From Clostridiales bacterium (lineage in GTDB: Bacteria; Bacillota; Clostridia; Oscillospirales; Oscillospiraceae), in the NCBI GenBank assembly GCA_022786995.1, contig JALFUW010000059.1:1-32585 (forward strand): a stretch of DNA of 32,585 nt. The letters run 5' to 3'. Both the position numbers and the translations under genes were made by a program. The notes under the pieces are model-generated. The model did not search any database and had not been told where the DNA came from. It was given only the letters and a program-made list of their open reading frames with translations. Position 1 is the stretch's first letter. Every line of letters starts with the position of its first letter. Of the stretch, positions 1-8,705 are shown one piece after another.

Positions 1-612
1 ACCAGCCAGAATCTGGACTCCATCAGCTCCTACGAGTTCATTGACCAGATGGTGGAGTGGGGCGCGCGGTTCGTGTGGTACTTCCACTATATGCCCGTGG
101 GCAACGATGCCGCGCCGGAGCTGCTGCCCAATCCCGAACAGCGGGAATTCATGTATCACCGCATCCGGGACATCCGTGCTACCAAGCCCATCTTCGCCAT
201 GGACTTCCAGAATGACGGCGAATATGTCGGCGGCTGCATTGCCGGTGGACGGCGGTATCTACATATCAATGCCAACGGCGACTGCGACCCCTGCGTGTTT
301 ATCCACTATTCCAACGCCAACATCCGGGACATGAGCTTGCTGGATGTGATGCGCAGTCCCATCTTCATGGCCTATCACGACGGTCAGCCTTTCAATGACA
401 ATCATCTGCGTCCCTGCCCCATGTTGGAGAACCCGGAAAAGCTCCGGGAAATCGTGAAGGCCACTGGTGCCCATTCTACTGACCTCCAGTCTCCCGAGAC
501 GGTTGACCACCTGTGCGATAAGTGCGAAGCCTACGCCAAAAACTGGAAACCCACCGCCGATACCCTGTGGCAGTGCAGCTGCTGTAAAAAGCAGGAGGCA
601 GCAACAAAATGA
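1..612 (+). CDS. Radical SAM protein, C-terminal part (5' end outside window)
   Basis: The frame is open from base 1 and ends at TGA 610-612, so only the last 203 residues are present. The SAM-binding CxxxCxxC barrel start lies upstream of the window. What remains looks like a late barrel strand (WYFHYMPVG) followed by a SPASM/auxiliary-cluster type tail: a cysteine in GGCIAGG, then CDPC, CP, CDKC and CSCC. The family uses extra 4Fe-4S clusters bound by such cysteines to hold or oxidise a substrate, often a peptide. The substrate cannot be told from this piece. The stop overlaps the metK start (ATGA), so the two genes are translationally coupled and one may supply SAM to the other. Membership is clear from the cysteine pattern; the subfamily is unknown. 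Confidence 0.8.
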   Translation, partial: TSQNLDSISSYEFIDQMVEWGARFVWYFHYMPVGNDAAPELLPNPEQREFMYHRIRDIRATKPIFAMDFQNDGEYVGGCIAGGRRYLHINANGDCDPCVFIHYSNANIRDMSLLDVMRSPIFMAYHDGQPFNDNHLRPCPMLENPEKLREIVKATGAHSTDLQSPETVDHLCDKCEAYAKNWKPTADTLWQCSCCKKQEAATK

Positions 613-1751
613 CTACCTTCTTTACTTCTGAAAGCGTAACGGAAGGGCATCCGGACAAGGTCTGCGACCAGATTGCCGATGCAATTCTGGATGCCCTGCT
701 GGAAAAGGATCCTCATTCCCATGTGGCCTGTGAGGTCACAGCCATCACCGATGAAGTCCATATTTTCGGCGAGATCACCTCTGCCGCCCGGGTGGATTAT
801 GAAGCCATTGCCCGGCAGGTGATTCGGGAGATCGGCTATACCAAGCCGGGACACGGCTTCGATGCGGATTCCTGTCGGATCACTGTGGATGTTCACCAGC
901 AGTCTCCCGACATCAACATGGGTGTGGAACGGTCAGACACCATGGAAAACGGTGCGGGCGATCAGGGCATGATGTTCGGCTATGCCTGCCGGGAAACAGA
1001 CAGCCTGATGCCCCTGCCCATCGAGCTTGCCCATAAGCTGACAAAGCGTCTGGCCTATGTGCGCCGGGAAGGGATCCTGCCCTATCTCCTGCCGGACGGA
1101 AAAGCTCAGGTCACGGTGGAATACCGGGAGGGCATCCCTGTACGGGTGGACACGGTGGTGGTTTCCTCCCAGCACGAAGCGGATGTATTCATGGATACAC
1201 TCCGGGAAGATGTCCTTCTTCATGTCATCCGCCCGGTTATCCCGGAAGCCATGCTGGATGCCGACACCAAATATTTTATCAATCCCACAGGCCGTTTCTG
1301 CATCGGCGGCCCCGCCGGAGACAGCGGCCTCACCGGCAGAAAGCTGATTGTGGACACCTACGGCGGCTATGCCCGTCACGGCGGCGGGGCGTTTTCCGGC
1401 AAGGACCCCTCCAAGGTGGACCGGAGCGGCGCGTACATGGCCCGGTATCTGGCGAAAAATGTGGTGGCGGCGGGTCTGGCGGATCGGTGCGAAATTCAGA
1501 TCAGCTACGCCATTGGTGTCGCCCAGCCGGTATCTCTGCTGGTGGATACCTTTGGCACAGGTGTGACTTCGGATGAATGCATTCAGAAGTTGATTCGGGA
1601 TACCGTTGACCTGCGTCCTTCCGCAATTATCGATAAGCTTAACCTGCGGACGCCGTTTTACCGGCACACCGCAAGCTACGGACACTTTGGCTCCAACACG
1701 GTGGATTTGCCCTGGGAGCAAACAGATTTATTAGCCCTACGGCAAGCATAA
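609..1751 (+). CDS. metK: S-adenosylmethionine synthetase
   Basis: This 380-residue cytosolic enzyme makes SAM from methionine and ATP. The family signatures are all present: GHPDK at residues 13-17, GAGDQG at 115-120, and [10 protein letters not shown] at 257-266 followed by KVDRSGAY. The length is close to the usual 380-400, so the protein looks intact and active. The ATG at 609 sits inside the stop of the radical SAM gene (ATGA overlap) and has AGGAGG at 593-598, ten bases upstream. Coupling to a SAM consumer is unusual for metK, which is often monocistronic and SAM-riboswitch controlled. No riboswitch is visible here because the start lies inside the preceding gene. A perfect 14-bp hairpin follows the stop. 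Confidence 0.97.
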   Translation: MTTFFTSESVTEGHPDKVCDQIADAILDALLEKDPHSHVACEVTAITDEVHIFGEITSAARVDYEAIARQVIREIGYTKPGHGFDADSCRITVDVHQQSPDINMGVERSDTMENGAGDQGMMFGYACRETDSLMPLPIELAHKLTKRLAYVRREGILPYLLPDGKAQVTVEYREGIPVRVDTVVVSSQHEADVFMDTLREDVLLHVIRPVIPEAMLDADTKYFINPTGRFCIGGPAGDSGLTGRKLIVDTYGGYARHGGGAFSGKDPSKVDRSGAYMARYLAKNVVAAGLADRCEIQISYAIGVAQPVSLLVDTFGTGVTSDECIQKLIRDTVDLRPSAIIDKLNLRTPFYRHTASYGHFGSNTVDLPWEQTDLLALRQA

Positions 1752-1775
1752 CAAGGCTATGTCATAGAGACACGA

Positions 1776-1821
1776 ATCAGCCGGATTGCTTCTTTACAGG
1801 AAGGTAGGCAATCCGGCTGAT
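1776..1821 (+). terminator. Hairpin after metK, possible terminator without U-tract
   Basis: The arms 1776-1789 and 1808-1821 are perfect 14-bp complements (ATCAGCCGGATTGC) around an 18-base loop. No T-run follows, so a classic intrinsic terminator is doubtful. The site could be a factor-dependent stop, an mRNA 3' stabiliser or a processing site between metK and the next cluster. Confidence 0.5.
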
Positions 1822-1852
1822 CAGACTATAAGAATTGGAGGGAGTACGGACA

Positions 1853-1996
1853 TTGGAGACGATACTACAGATTGTATTTTGGCTTCTCGCAGTAGTTGCT
1901 GTGGCAGTCTTGGCAATCCTACCCTCATTTCGTGAGAGCGCAATTCTCTCTGAACCAACCTTCGACATTACGGATGCCGACTATACTTGCGTATAG
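1853..1996 (+). CDS. Small single-pass membrane protein, TTG start
   Basis: This is a 47-codon frame beginning with TTG at 1853 and ending at TAG 1994-1996. It carries a strong ribosome site, GGAGGGAG at 1837-1844, eight bases upstream. The product starts METILQIVFWLLAVVAVAV and has one hydrophobic segment (about residues 5-23) followed by a short acidic tail ending DADYTCV. It lies 43 bases before the HdeD-like gene, on the same strand, and heads that cluster. It is easy to miss because it is short and lacks ATG. I do not recognise a family. The case rests on the ribosome site, the clean membrane segment and the position. Orientation and function are unknown. Confidence 0.5.
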   Translation: METILQIVFWLLAVVAVAVLAILPSFRESAILSEPTFDITDADYTCV

Positions 1997-2039
1997 AATC
2001 GCATCTTCGATATATTCCAATAATTGGGAGGCATATGCT

Positions 2040-2615
2040 ATGTATTGGAACAAACGGATTCAAACCGCAAAAATTGGATACTTAATCATCTCAACATTGC
2101 TATGCGCGCTGGGGATACTCCTGGTTGCTCTCCCAGATTTTTCAGCCGAATTGTTTTGCAGGATTTCGGGAATCATCATGCTTCTGTTTGGGATCATCAA
2201 GATGGTCGGCTATTTCTCAAAGGACTTGTATCGGCTGGCATTTCAGTTCGATCTGGCATCCGGTATTTTACTGATGGCCCTCGGCATCATCATGATGCTT
2301 CGTGCAAATGTGATGATCAGCATTATTTGTATGATTCTGGGGATCTATGTTCTGGCAGACGCCCTGCTGAAAGTACAAATTGCCATTGATGCAAAAGCCT
2401 TTGGAATTGCAAAATGGTGGCTGATTCTCGCAGCAGCAATTCTAACGGGGGTTTTGGGCTTTCTTCTGGTGCTTCGTCCCTCAGAAAGCGCCCGAATGAT
2501 GATGGTATTGCTCGGACTGACGCTCATCACCGAGGGAGTATTGAACTTTGTCACCATTCTTACTGCGGTAAAAATCATGCGCCACCAGCTGCCGGAAATC
2601 ATCGACGCAGGATAA
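2040..2615 (+). CDS. HdeD-family (DUF308) membrane protein
   Basis: This 191-residue integral membrane protein has six hydrophobic segments in three pairs, with repeated glycine-rich turns of the type SGIIMLLFGIIKM, SGILLMALGIIMM and LGIYVLADALL that mark the HdeD/DUF308 family. In enterobacteria HdeD is linked to acid resistance; in Firmicutes the role is not established. ATG 2040 was chosen because GGGAGG at 2026-2031 lies eight bases upstream and the product then begins MYWNKRIQTAK just before the first membrane segment. The frame is open back to 1896, but that extension overlaps the upstream small gene and reads like non-coding sequence. It is the second gene of a rightward run with DegV, CdsA, hydrolase and ATPase genes. 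Confidence 0.85.
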   Translation: MYWNKRIQTAKIGYLIISTLLCALGILLVALPDFSAELFCRISGIIMLLFGIIKMVGYFSKDLYRLAFQFDLASGILLMALGIIMMLRANVMISIICMILGIYVLADALLKVQIAIDAKAFGIAKWWLILAAAILTGVLGFLLVLRPSESARMMMVLLGLTLITEGVLNFVTILTAVKIMRHQLPEIIDAG

Positions 2616-2693
2616 TCATGGTTCATTGCTGATTAAGATGAAACGGACAGGATGAGCATGCGGGGTGACCCCGGACAGATAAAGGAGACAAAT

Positions 2694-3551
2694 ATGGACG
2701 AAAAGATTGCGGTCTTGACAGATACAAACAGTGGGATTACCCCAGAACAGGCGGCCCGGTATGGTATCTATCTGGTGGCAATGCCGGTGATCATTGATGA
2801 TGAAACCTATTTCGAGAATGAATCCATTTTTCAGGAGGATTTCTTTCAGCGCCTGCGCGAGGGCGCGCGGGTCAGCACCTCTCAACCGGCCCCGGGTATC
2901 CTGATGGACTGCTGGGACAGTCTTCTGGAGCATTATGACCATATCATTTACCTCCCTATGTCCAGCGGCCTTTCCGGCGGCTGCCATACGGCTGCCATGC
3001 TGGCAGAGGAATACGATGGACGCATCCATGTGGTGGATAACCGCAGAATATCGGTTACTCTGAGGCAGTCGGTTCTGGAAGCAAAGTATCTGGTTTGCCG
3101 GGGAAAAAATCCCCAGGAAATCGTGGCCCGTCTGGAGCAGGAGGGATTGGAGTCCAGCATTTATGTTGCGGTCAACACGCTGGAGTATCTGAAGAAAAGC
3201 GGCCGGGTTACGGCTGCGGGTGCCGCCGTTGGGACCATTCTGAACATCAAACCTGTTCTTCAAATCCAGGGCGGCAAGCTGGATGCCTACAAAAGAGCGC
3301 GTGGTATGCATCAGGCCATGCAGATGATGATTGATGGGCTGAAATATGATCAGGCTCATCGCTTTGCCGGAAAGAAAATGGTCATTCGCGCAGCTTATTC
3401 TGGAGATGCGGAAGCCGGTGCGATCTGGCAGGCAGAATTGCAGACGGCATTTCCGGGAATGTCCATCGGGCTGGATCCCCTGCCAATCAGCATATCCTGC
3501 CACACAGGTGATGGTGCTCTTGGCGTCGGTATGATGAAAGAAATCATTTAA
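2694..3551 (+). CDS. DegV family fatty-acid-binding protein
   Basis: This is a 285-residue protein of normal length for the family. It begins MDEKIAVLTDTNSGI, with the characteristic TDTNSG loop. It then shows VSTSQPAPG, which in DegV/FakB structures contacts the bound acyl carboxylate, and MSSGLSGG. FakB proteins hand fatty acids to the kinase FakA for phospholipid synthesis. No fakA is visible here, so FakB activity is not shown. The ATG at 2694 is preceded by AAAGGAG at 2681-2687; an in-frame ATG at 2652 would add 14 residues with no homology-like content. The CdsA gene directly downstream strengthens a lipid-metabolism reading. Confidence 0.9.
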   Translation: MDEKIAVLTDTNSGITPEQAARYGIYLVAMPVIIDDETYFENESIFQEDFFQRLREGARVSTSQPAPGILMDCWDSLLEHYDHIIYLPMSSGLSGGCHTAAMLAEEYDGRIHVVDNRRISVTLRQSVLEAKYLVCRGKNPQEIVARLEQEGLESSIYVAVNTLEYLKKSGRVTAAGAAVGTILNIKPVLQIQGGKLDAYKRARGMHQAMQMMIDGLKYDQAHRFAGKKMVIRAAYSGDAEAGAIWQAELQTAFPGMSIGLDPLPISISCHTGDGALGVGMMKEII

Positions 3552-3614
3552 GCTCGGCGTACATTTGCACGCTTCTGACTGCATTGCTTTCCAAATACAG
3601 GAGTTTGATTCATC

Positions 3615-4490
3615 GTGAAGGAAACAAAAAACAAACGGGGCCATGCTTGGGCCAAAACAGAGAGGGATGCTTTCGGAGAATGGACGCTTCGCACACAGAC
3701 AGGCGTAATCGTGGCGATAGTGGGTGCTGTAGTAATCCTGCTTTCACACTATCCCTATGTTCTGAATGCCGTTGCTGCGGTGCTGGGTATTTTGGGAATA
3801 TACGAACTGCTTCATGCGCTGAATCAATGCACGACTCCTAAAATGTTCATTCTCTCTTTGACCGCCTTATTGATCTGCTTTGGGACAATACCCTATTATC
3901 CAATTAGCCTGACAGTTGTCTGGTTGATTGCTCTGATTCTGTTTCTCAGCGCAATGCGGCATACTGGACAAGTCTGCTTTTCTAAGCCTATGTGCGTTGC
4001 TTTCTGCTCCCTGATGATGCCCTTTTTTTACCGCAGCATCGTGGAAATCAGGCAGATAGAACAAGGGTTCCTATACCTGATTTTTGTCGTGCTCGGATGT
4101 GCTGTTAATGATGTCGCTGCGTTTATGATCGGAAAAACATTTGGAGCACGCAAACTGGCACCACAGATTAGTCCAGGAAAAACGGTAGAGGGTGGACTCG
4201 GCGGATTGATTCTCTCCACAATGATCCTTGAAATTTTTGCAGCTATTCTCACACAACATACGGGCGTACAGGTGAAGTACGGATTGCTGACGCTATTTTT
4301 GATTTTCTCCTCCATAATCGGACAATTCGGAGATCTGGCAATGTCCGTAATCAAACGGTCAGCAGGAATCAAGGATTTCGGAAATCTCCTGCCGGGGCAC
4401 GGCGGTATACTGGATCGCTTTGACAGCCTTCTGTTTGCTGCTCCATTTGCTATGATATTCTTCTTGATTACCAAAGGCTTTTTATCATAA
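3615..4490 (+). CDS. cdsA: Phosphatidate cytidylyltransferase
   Basis: CdsA makes CDP-diacylglycerol from phosphatidic acid and CTP in the membrane. This 291-residue protein is polytopic, with about seven to eight hydrophobic segments. The family signature is complete at residues 244-271: SVIKRSAGIKD, then LPGHGGILDRFDS, giving the SxxKRxxxxKD and HGGxxDRxD residues that bind metal and CTP. The start is GTG 3615 with CAGGAG about 11 bases upstream, and the N-terminus is a basic cytoplasmic tail (MKETKNKRGHAWAK). It sits 63 bases after the DegV gene and 20 before the hydrolase. Whether this is the only CdsA in the genome cannot be judged; the genomic context is not the usual uppS-cdsA-dxr order, so it may be a second copy. 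Confidence 0.92.
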   Translation: MKETKNKRGHAWAKTERDAFGEWTLRTQTGVIVAIVGAVVILLSHYPYVLNAVAAVLGILGIYELLHALNQCTTPKMFILSLTALLICFGTIPYYPISLTVVWLIALILFLSAMRHTGQVCFSKPMCVAFCSLMMPFFYRSIVEIRQIEQGFLYLIFVVLGCAVNDVAAFMIGKTFGARKLAPQISPGKTVEGGLGGLILSTMILEIFAAILTQHTGVQVKYGLLTLFLIFSSIIGQFGDLAMSVIKRSAGIKDFGNLLPGHGGILDRFDSLLFAAPFAMIFFLITKGFLS

Positions 4491-4510
4491 AAAGGAAAGG
4501 AACACTCCCT

Positions 4511-5482
4511 ATGAAAAACGAAACAAGAAAAGCAATGAAATTGTCGGGAATTGCGATTGCTGCAACGGCAGCAGCATCTGCCACCGCCTATCTGACAACA
4601 CGGCTTCTGACCAGAGAGGCTTTGGATCGGGAAGAACCCAGAGTGTTTCAAAAAGCTGGCAATCTGATCTCCGGCACCCAATCCGGGAATGCCTTTCAGG
4701 AGGAATTGCGAAATGCGGCCGAAAAGCTGGCGCAGAAAGAAAATGAAACGGTGGAAATCACCGGCCATGATGGGGTGACTCTGGTAGGGCACTGGATTCC
4801 CTGTGAGAATGCAAAGCGGGTCATCATTGCCATGCACGGCTGGCGCTCTGCATGGTACAAAGACTTTGGAATGGTTTCCGATTGTTGGGAGAGGAATGGA
4901 TGCAGCGTCCTGTATGCAGAGCAGCGGGGTCAGGGAAACAGCGGCGGTGATTTCATTGGCTTCGGCCCAATCGAACGCTATGACTGTCTGGACTGGATCC
5001 ACTGGGTTAGTGAGCGATGCGGCACGGAACTCCCCATTTACCTTTGCGGTGTATCCATGGGCGCTACCACGGTTTTGATGGCGGCAGGGCTGGATCTGCC
5101 CGAAAATGTCCACGGAATTATGGCGGACTGCGGCTTTACTTCGCCCCACGCCATTTGGAAGCATGTTGCCAATAACAATCTGCACATTCCCTTCCGGCTT
5201 CGCGGCATTCTGGCGGATACGCTGTATGAACGGAAAACCCAGTCGGATGCTGCATACGACTCTACCGTTGACGCGCTGCGTCACTGCCGGGTTCCCGTGA
5301 TGCTGATTCACGGGGCCGATGACCATTTCGTTCCATTGGAAATGACTTATGAGAATTACACTGCCTGCGCATCCCCCAAGAAGCTGTTTATTGTACCTGG
5401 CGCGGATCATGGTATGAGCTACTTTGTGGACAGGGAAGGCTATGAAGCTGCCGGACTGGATTTCTGGCGGCAGTATGACTGA
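4511..5482 (+). CDS. Membrane-anchored alpha/beta hydrolase
   Basis: This 323-residue protein has an N-terminal hydrophobic anchor (about residues 10-30, alanine/threonine rich) and an alpha/beta-hydrolase fold. The oxyanion region is HGWRSAWY and the conserved turn is QRGQGNSGG. The nucleophile elbow is GVSMGA with Ser182, the acid is in HGADDHFVP (probably Asp271), and the base is His300 in PGADHGMSYF. All three catalytic residues are present, so it should be an active esterase, lipase or peptidase; the substrate is unknown. The ribosome site AAAGGAAAGGA lies directly upstream. It is nine bases before the ATPase gene, hence co-transcribed with it. Confidence 0.88.
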   Translation: MKNETRKAMKLSGIAIAATAAASATAYLTTRLLTREALDREEPRVFQKAGNLISGTQSGNAFQEELRNAAEKLAQKENETVEITGHDGVTLVGHWIPCENAKRVIIAMHGWRSAWYKDFGMVSDCWERNGCSVLYAEQRGQGNSGGDFIGFGPIERYDCLDWIHWVSERCGTELPIYLCGVSMGATTVLMAAGLDLPENVHGIMADCGFTSPHAIWKHVANNNLHIPFRLRGILADTLYERKTQSDAAYDSTVDALRHCRVPVMLIHGADDHFVPLEMTYENYTACASPKKLFIVPGADHGMSYFVDREGYEAAGLDFWRQYD

Positions 5483-5491
5483 TATTGCCCT

Positions 5492-7909
5492 ATGAAGAAA
5501 GAGAAAGTTGCTGTGCAGCAAATGAATCGGGAAGCCGCTCAGCGCTATCTGGCGGATATTTCCAGAGGACTGTCTCAGGAACAGGTACAGGAGCGGAAGG
5601 ACGGCGGTTGGACAAACAAAATGGTAACGGCAGAGTCGAAAACCGTGGGACAGATTGTAAAAGGTAACCTTCTAACCTACTTCAACTTGATTTTTGCTAT
5701 ACTCGCAATTCTGGTTATTGCGGCAGGCTCTTTTCGCAGTCTGACCTTCCTGCCGGTAGTCGTCGCCAACCTGTTTATCGGAATCCTTCAGGAAATCCGT
5801 GCGAAGAAAACTTTGGATCAGCTTACCATGCTGAACGCACCCAAAGCAGAAGTCGTTCGGAATGGTCAAATCTCAGAAATCCCGGCAGAGGAACTGGTGC
5901 TGGACGATATTGTGATTTTCCGGGGAGGCGACCAGATTTGTGCCGATGCGATTGTATTGGAAGGGAGTGTTTTGGTCAACGAGGCTCTGCTGACCGGTGA
6001 ATCGGACGAGCTGCGAAAGGAACTGGGGGATTTTTTGATGTCTGGCAGCTTTGTTGTCTCCGGCGAGTGCTATGCCCGACTGGAGCGGGTAGGCGCGGAT
6101 TCCTATATCTCCGAATTAACGCTGGAAGCCAAGGCACAGGATCAGAAGAAGCACTCCGAGATGCTCCGGGTGCTGGACAGACTGGTGGGCATTGTGGGTA
6201 TTCTAATTATCCCCATAGGTGTTTTCCTGTTTGTGCAGCAGTATGTGTTCTCCGGCGCATCCTTCCAGAGCAGCATTCTTTCCATGGTAGCTGCCGTGGT
6301 TGGAATGATCCCAGAGGGATTGTATCTGCTGGCAAGCGTTGCGCTGGTGGTCAGCGTGATCCGCCTGGCATCCCAAAAGGTACTGGTTCACGATATGAAG
6401 TGTATCGAAGCCCTTGCCAGAGTGGATGTGCTGTGCGTGGACAAAACCGGAACAATCACGGAAAATGAGATGCAGGTCAGCAGCGTCATTCCCATGGAGG
6501 GCTTTGATCCAACCCAGGGTGTTGGCCTGAAAGCGCAGATCAGTACGCTGATTGCTGCCATGCCCGAGGGAAATCTGACCATGCAGGCGCTGAAGCGTTA
6601 CTTCAAAACACCGCTCAAAAAGGATGCTGAAGCGGTGTTTCCCTTCTCCTCTACATACAAGTATTGCGCTGCTGTTTTCCCAGATGGTGCCTATATCCTC
6701 GGCGCGCCGGAGTTTGTCCTGCGTAGTGATTATGAGAAGTACCGTCCGCTGATTGAAAGTTATAGTGCGGACGGTTTTCGGACGGTTCTGTTCGGCAGAT
6801 ACGAAGGAGTACCGGACGGACAGGCATTGACGGAACCCGTGATTCCCATGGGACTGATTCTGCTGACCAATCCCATCCGCCGGGATGCGCCGGAGACTTT
6901 CCGTTACTTTGCCCAGCAGGGCGTTGCCATCAAGGTCATCTCCGGGGATAACCCCCTGACCGTTTCGCAGATTGCCGCGGAAGCGGGCATCCCTGGCGCG
7001 GAGAACTATGTGGACGCCTCCACACTGGAAACGGAGGAGGCTCTGCGGACTGGGGCAGAGCAGTATACCGTATTTGGGCGTGTCACGCCTGAGCAGAAGC
7101 GGCTGCTTGTCCGGGCATTGCAGAGTGCGGGACATACTGTGGGCATGACGGGAGACGGTGTCAATGATGTACTTGCTCTGAAGGAAGCGGACTGTTCCGT
7201 TGCCATGGCATCGGGCTGTGACGCGGCGGCACAGGTCTCCCAGTTGGTTTTGCTGGAATCCGATTTCTTCGCCATGCCATCGGTGGTTGCGGAAGGGCGG
7301 CGGGTGGTCAACAATATCCAGCGGTCTGCCAGTCTGTTTCTGGTGAAGAACATTTTTTCTTTCCTGATGGCGGTCTTCTCTGCCTGCTTCATGCTGAACT
7401 ATCCTCTGGAACCTGCGCAAATTTCTCTCATCAGTATGTTCACCATCGGAATCCCCGGCTTCTTCCTTGCCCTGCAGCCAAATACAGAAGCCATTCACGG
7501 ACGGTTCCTGTCCAATGTTCTGATCAAAGCTCTGCCTGCGGGATTGACAGATTTCCTTGTGGTAGGCGCGCTGGTAATTTTCGGCAGTGTCTTTGGTGTC
7601 GATGAGATGGACATTTCCACTGCCTGTACCATGCTCCTTGCCATTGTGGGATTTATGATTCTGTATCATATCAGCAAGCCGCTGAATCTGCTTCGCTGGA
7701 TTGTCTGGATAGGCAGTGGTGTGGGACTGCTGGTTTGCAGCATCTATCTGGGTGATATTTTTGGTATCACGCATATGTCCATGGAGTGCGTCATGCTGTT
7801 CGTGGTATTTGCCATTGTCACCGAGCCTGTTCTTCGCTACAGTACAATGTTCATAGAGCGAATCGGTGCAGTGGTTGCAAGCCGGAGGCGCAAAAGGGCT
7901 GTGAAATAG
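5492..7909 (+). CDS. P-type cation ATPase, CtpE-like (probably Ca2+)
   Basis: This is an 805-residue P-type ATPase with TGES (168-171) in the actuator domain, GMIPEGLYLL in membrane helix 4 (274-277 is PEGL), the phosphorylated Asp317 in DKTGT, and TGDGVND at 553-559. Six C-terminal membrane segments follow. There is no N-terminal metal-binding domain and no CPC in helix 4, which argues against a heavy-metal exporter. The MIPEGL helix resembles the calcium-transporting CtpE group of actinobacteria and Firmicutes, so Ca2+ is the likely ion; this is inference from motif similarity. It is the last gene of the rightward cluster and is followed 41 bases later by a strong intrinsic terminator. Confidence 0.9.
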   Translation: MKKEKVAVQQMNREAAQRYLADISRGLSQEQVQERKDGGWTNKMVTAESKTVGQIVKGNLLTYFNLIFAILAILVIAAGSFRSLTFLPVVVANLFIGILQEIRAKKTLDQLTMLNAPKAEVVRNGQISEIPAEELVLDDIVIFRGGDQICADAIVLEGSVLVNEALLTGESDELRKELGDFLMSGSFVVSGECYARLERVGADSYISELTLEAKAQDQKKHSEMLRVLDRLVGIVGILIIPIGVFLFVQQYVFSGASFQSSILSMVAAVVGMIPEGLYLLASVALVVSVIRLASQKVLVHDMKCIEALARVDVLCVDKTGTITENEMQVSSVIPMEGFDPTQGVGLKAQISTLIAAMPEGNLTMQALKRYFKTPLKKDAEAVFPFSSTYKYCAAVFPDGAYILGAPEFVLRSDYEKYRPLIESYSADGFRTVLFGRYEGVPDGQALTEPVIPMGLILLTNPIRRDAPETFRYFAQQGVAIKVISGDNPLTVSQIAAEAGIPGAENYVDASTLETEEALRTGAEQYTVFGRVTPEQKRLLVRALQSAGHTVGMTGDGVNDVLALKEADCSVAMASGCDAAAQVSQLVLLESDFFAMPSVVAEGRRVVNNIQRSASLFLVKNIFSFLMAVFSACFMLNYPLEPAQISLISMFTIGIPGFFLALQPNTEAIHGRFLSNVLIKALPAGLTDFLVVGALVIFGSVFGVDEMDISTACTMLLAIVGFMILYHISKPLNLLRWIVWIGSGVGLLVCSIYLGDIFGITHMSMECVMLFVVFAIVTEPVLRYSTMFIERIGAVVASRRRKRAVK

Positions 7910-7950
7910 ATTCTTTGCTCAGCGGTCTGTGATATTTCAGTACGAAATAT

Positions 7951-7996
7951 CCCCGGAACATCATCTTCTTACCGGATGATGTTCTGGGGATTTTTG
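7951..7996 (+). terminator. Intrinsic terminator after the P-type ATPase
   Basis: The arms 7951-7965 and 7975-7989 form a 15-bp stem with one G-T wobble around a nine-base loop. They are followed by A and a run of Ts at 7991-7995. This is a good Rho-independent terminator closing the 1853-7909 cluster. Confidence 0.88.
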
Positions 7997-8128
7997 CGTT
8001 TTGAAGGGAGTGTCCACGAACCATTTTCCAATGGTGGGAATCGTGAAGCAGGTTCACGGTTTTATGGGGTTTTCCGCTGTTCCCCCCAAATCTCACGGAA
8101 CTGTGAAAACGGCGACCCCATCGGCTCA

Positions 8129-8203
8129 TCAATCCTGCTGCCAGCCCACGCCCCGCCGGAGTACGCAGACAGGGAAACATTTTGGAACGCCGTGAAGGAG
8201 CGG
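8129..8203 (+). pseudogene. Relic of a MobA/MobL-type relaxase gene
   Basis: The forward frame through this stretch reads ILLPAHAPPEYADRETFW and then NAVKE. This resembles the conserved early segment of MobA/MobL plasmid-mobilisation relaxases (pattern ILLPxxAPPEYADRxxLWNAVE). Matching sequence stops at about 8205, where the reading runs into the antisense of the neighbouring DUF3592-like gene. Upstream, the frame is open to 7976 but I see no catalytic HUH histidines, and no oriT is evident. About 25 residues survive, so this is a remnant, not a gene. The 7997-8226 gap holds nothing else I can support apart from short inverted repeats such as the one near 8023-8036. Confidence 0.55.
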
Positions 8204-8226
8204 GGGAGTATCCTTGCTTCCCGGGT

Positions 8227-8691
8227 TCAGGCTCGCTTTTCGGGTTTTCGTATTTTCTCCGTGACCAGAGGAACCACGCAGAAAACCAGGGCGATCCCGG
8301 AACCCACCACCAGTTCGTCAACCCGCTTTTTCCCCGCCACAGGATCCGTGTTCAGGGTACTGTCCGAGGGCTTGGCGGAATTGTAGGTAACGGTGACCTC
8401 AGAGCCGACCTTTCTGGGGGAGCCCCCGGTCTCCTTGCAGGTGTAGGTAACGCCGTCCACCTGATACTCCGCCTTGATCTGAAATACCAGCATGAATCCG
8501 CCGTTTTCCCGCGTAGCTCTCGTTCTGTCGGTTTTATCCACGCAGGACACCACCACCCCCTGGGTCTGGCGGTCAAAGCGCTCCGGGTTCTGATCCAACA
8601 AATTAGAAAACATGCCGATCACAAACATACAGATTGCAGGGAAGATCAGATAGAGACTGATGGTACGGTAGGTTTTCCAGAATTTATCCAT
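8227..8691 (-). CDS. DUF3592-like membrane protein (second copy)
   Basis: This is a 154-residue protein with an N-terminal membrane segment (about 11-30), an external beta-rich stretch and a C-terminal membrane segment (about 127-143) with a basic tail. The middle carries YQVDGVTYTC, then GSEVTVTYNSAKP, the pattern of DUF3592-type domains (Y-x-VDG-x-x-Y ... VG-x-x-V-x-V-x-Y-x-P-x-x-P). The ribosome site AAAGGAG is well placed before ATG 8691. It starts 14 bases after the stop of the 8706-9554 gene and is the last gene of the leftward operon. It is a short relative of its upstream neighbour, so the pair probably arose by duplication. The function is unknown. Confidence 0.75.
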   Translation of the reverse strand: MDKFWKTYRTISLYLIFPAICMFVIGMFSNLLDQNPERFDRQTQGVVVSCVDKTDRTRATRENGGFMLVFQIKAEYQVDGVTYTCKETGGSPRKVGSEVTVTYNSAKPSDSTLNTDPVAGKKRVDELVVGSGIALVFCVVPLVTEKIRKPEKRA

Positions 8692-8705
8692 GTCGATTTC
8701 TCCTT

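Noticed and set aside
2616..3644. 342-codon minus-strand frame opposite the DegV gene
   Set aside because: The forward DegV protein is full length with its own ribosome site. The reverse frame has no family features.
4028..5521. 497-codon minus-strand frame opposite cdsA and the hydrolase
   Set aside because: It lies opposite two genes with complete catalytic motifs, has no plausible ribosome site and reads as low-quality protein. It is a shadow frame.
6203..7774. 523-codon minus-strand frame opposite the P-type ATPase
   Set aside because: The forward strand holds a full P-type ATPase with all motifs. The reverse product is rich in H, Q and R, as expected for an antisense shadow.
7976..8386. 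136-codon plus-strand gene
   Set aside because: Its second half is antisense to the DUF3592-like gene and only about 25 residues are relaxase-like, so I list a relic and not a gene.
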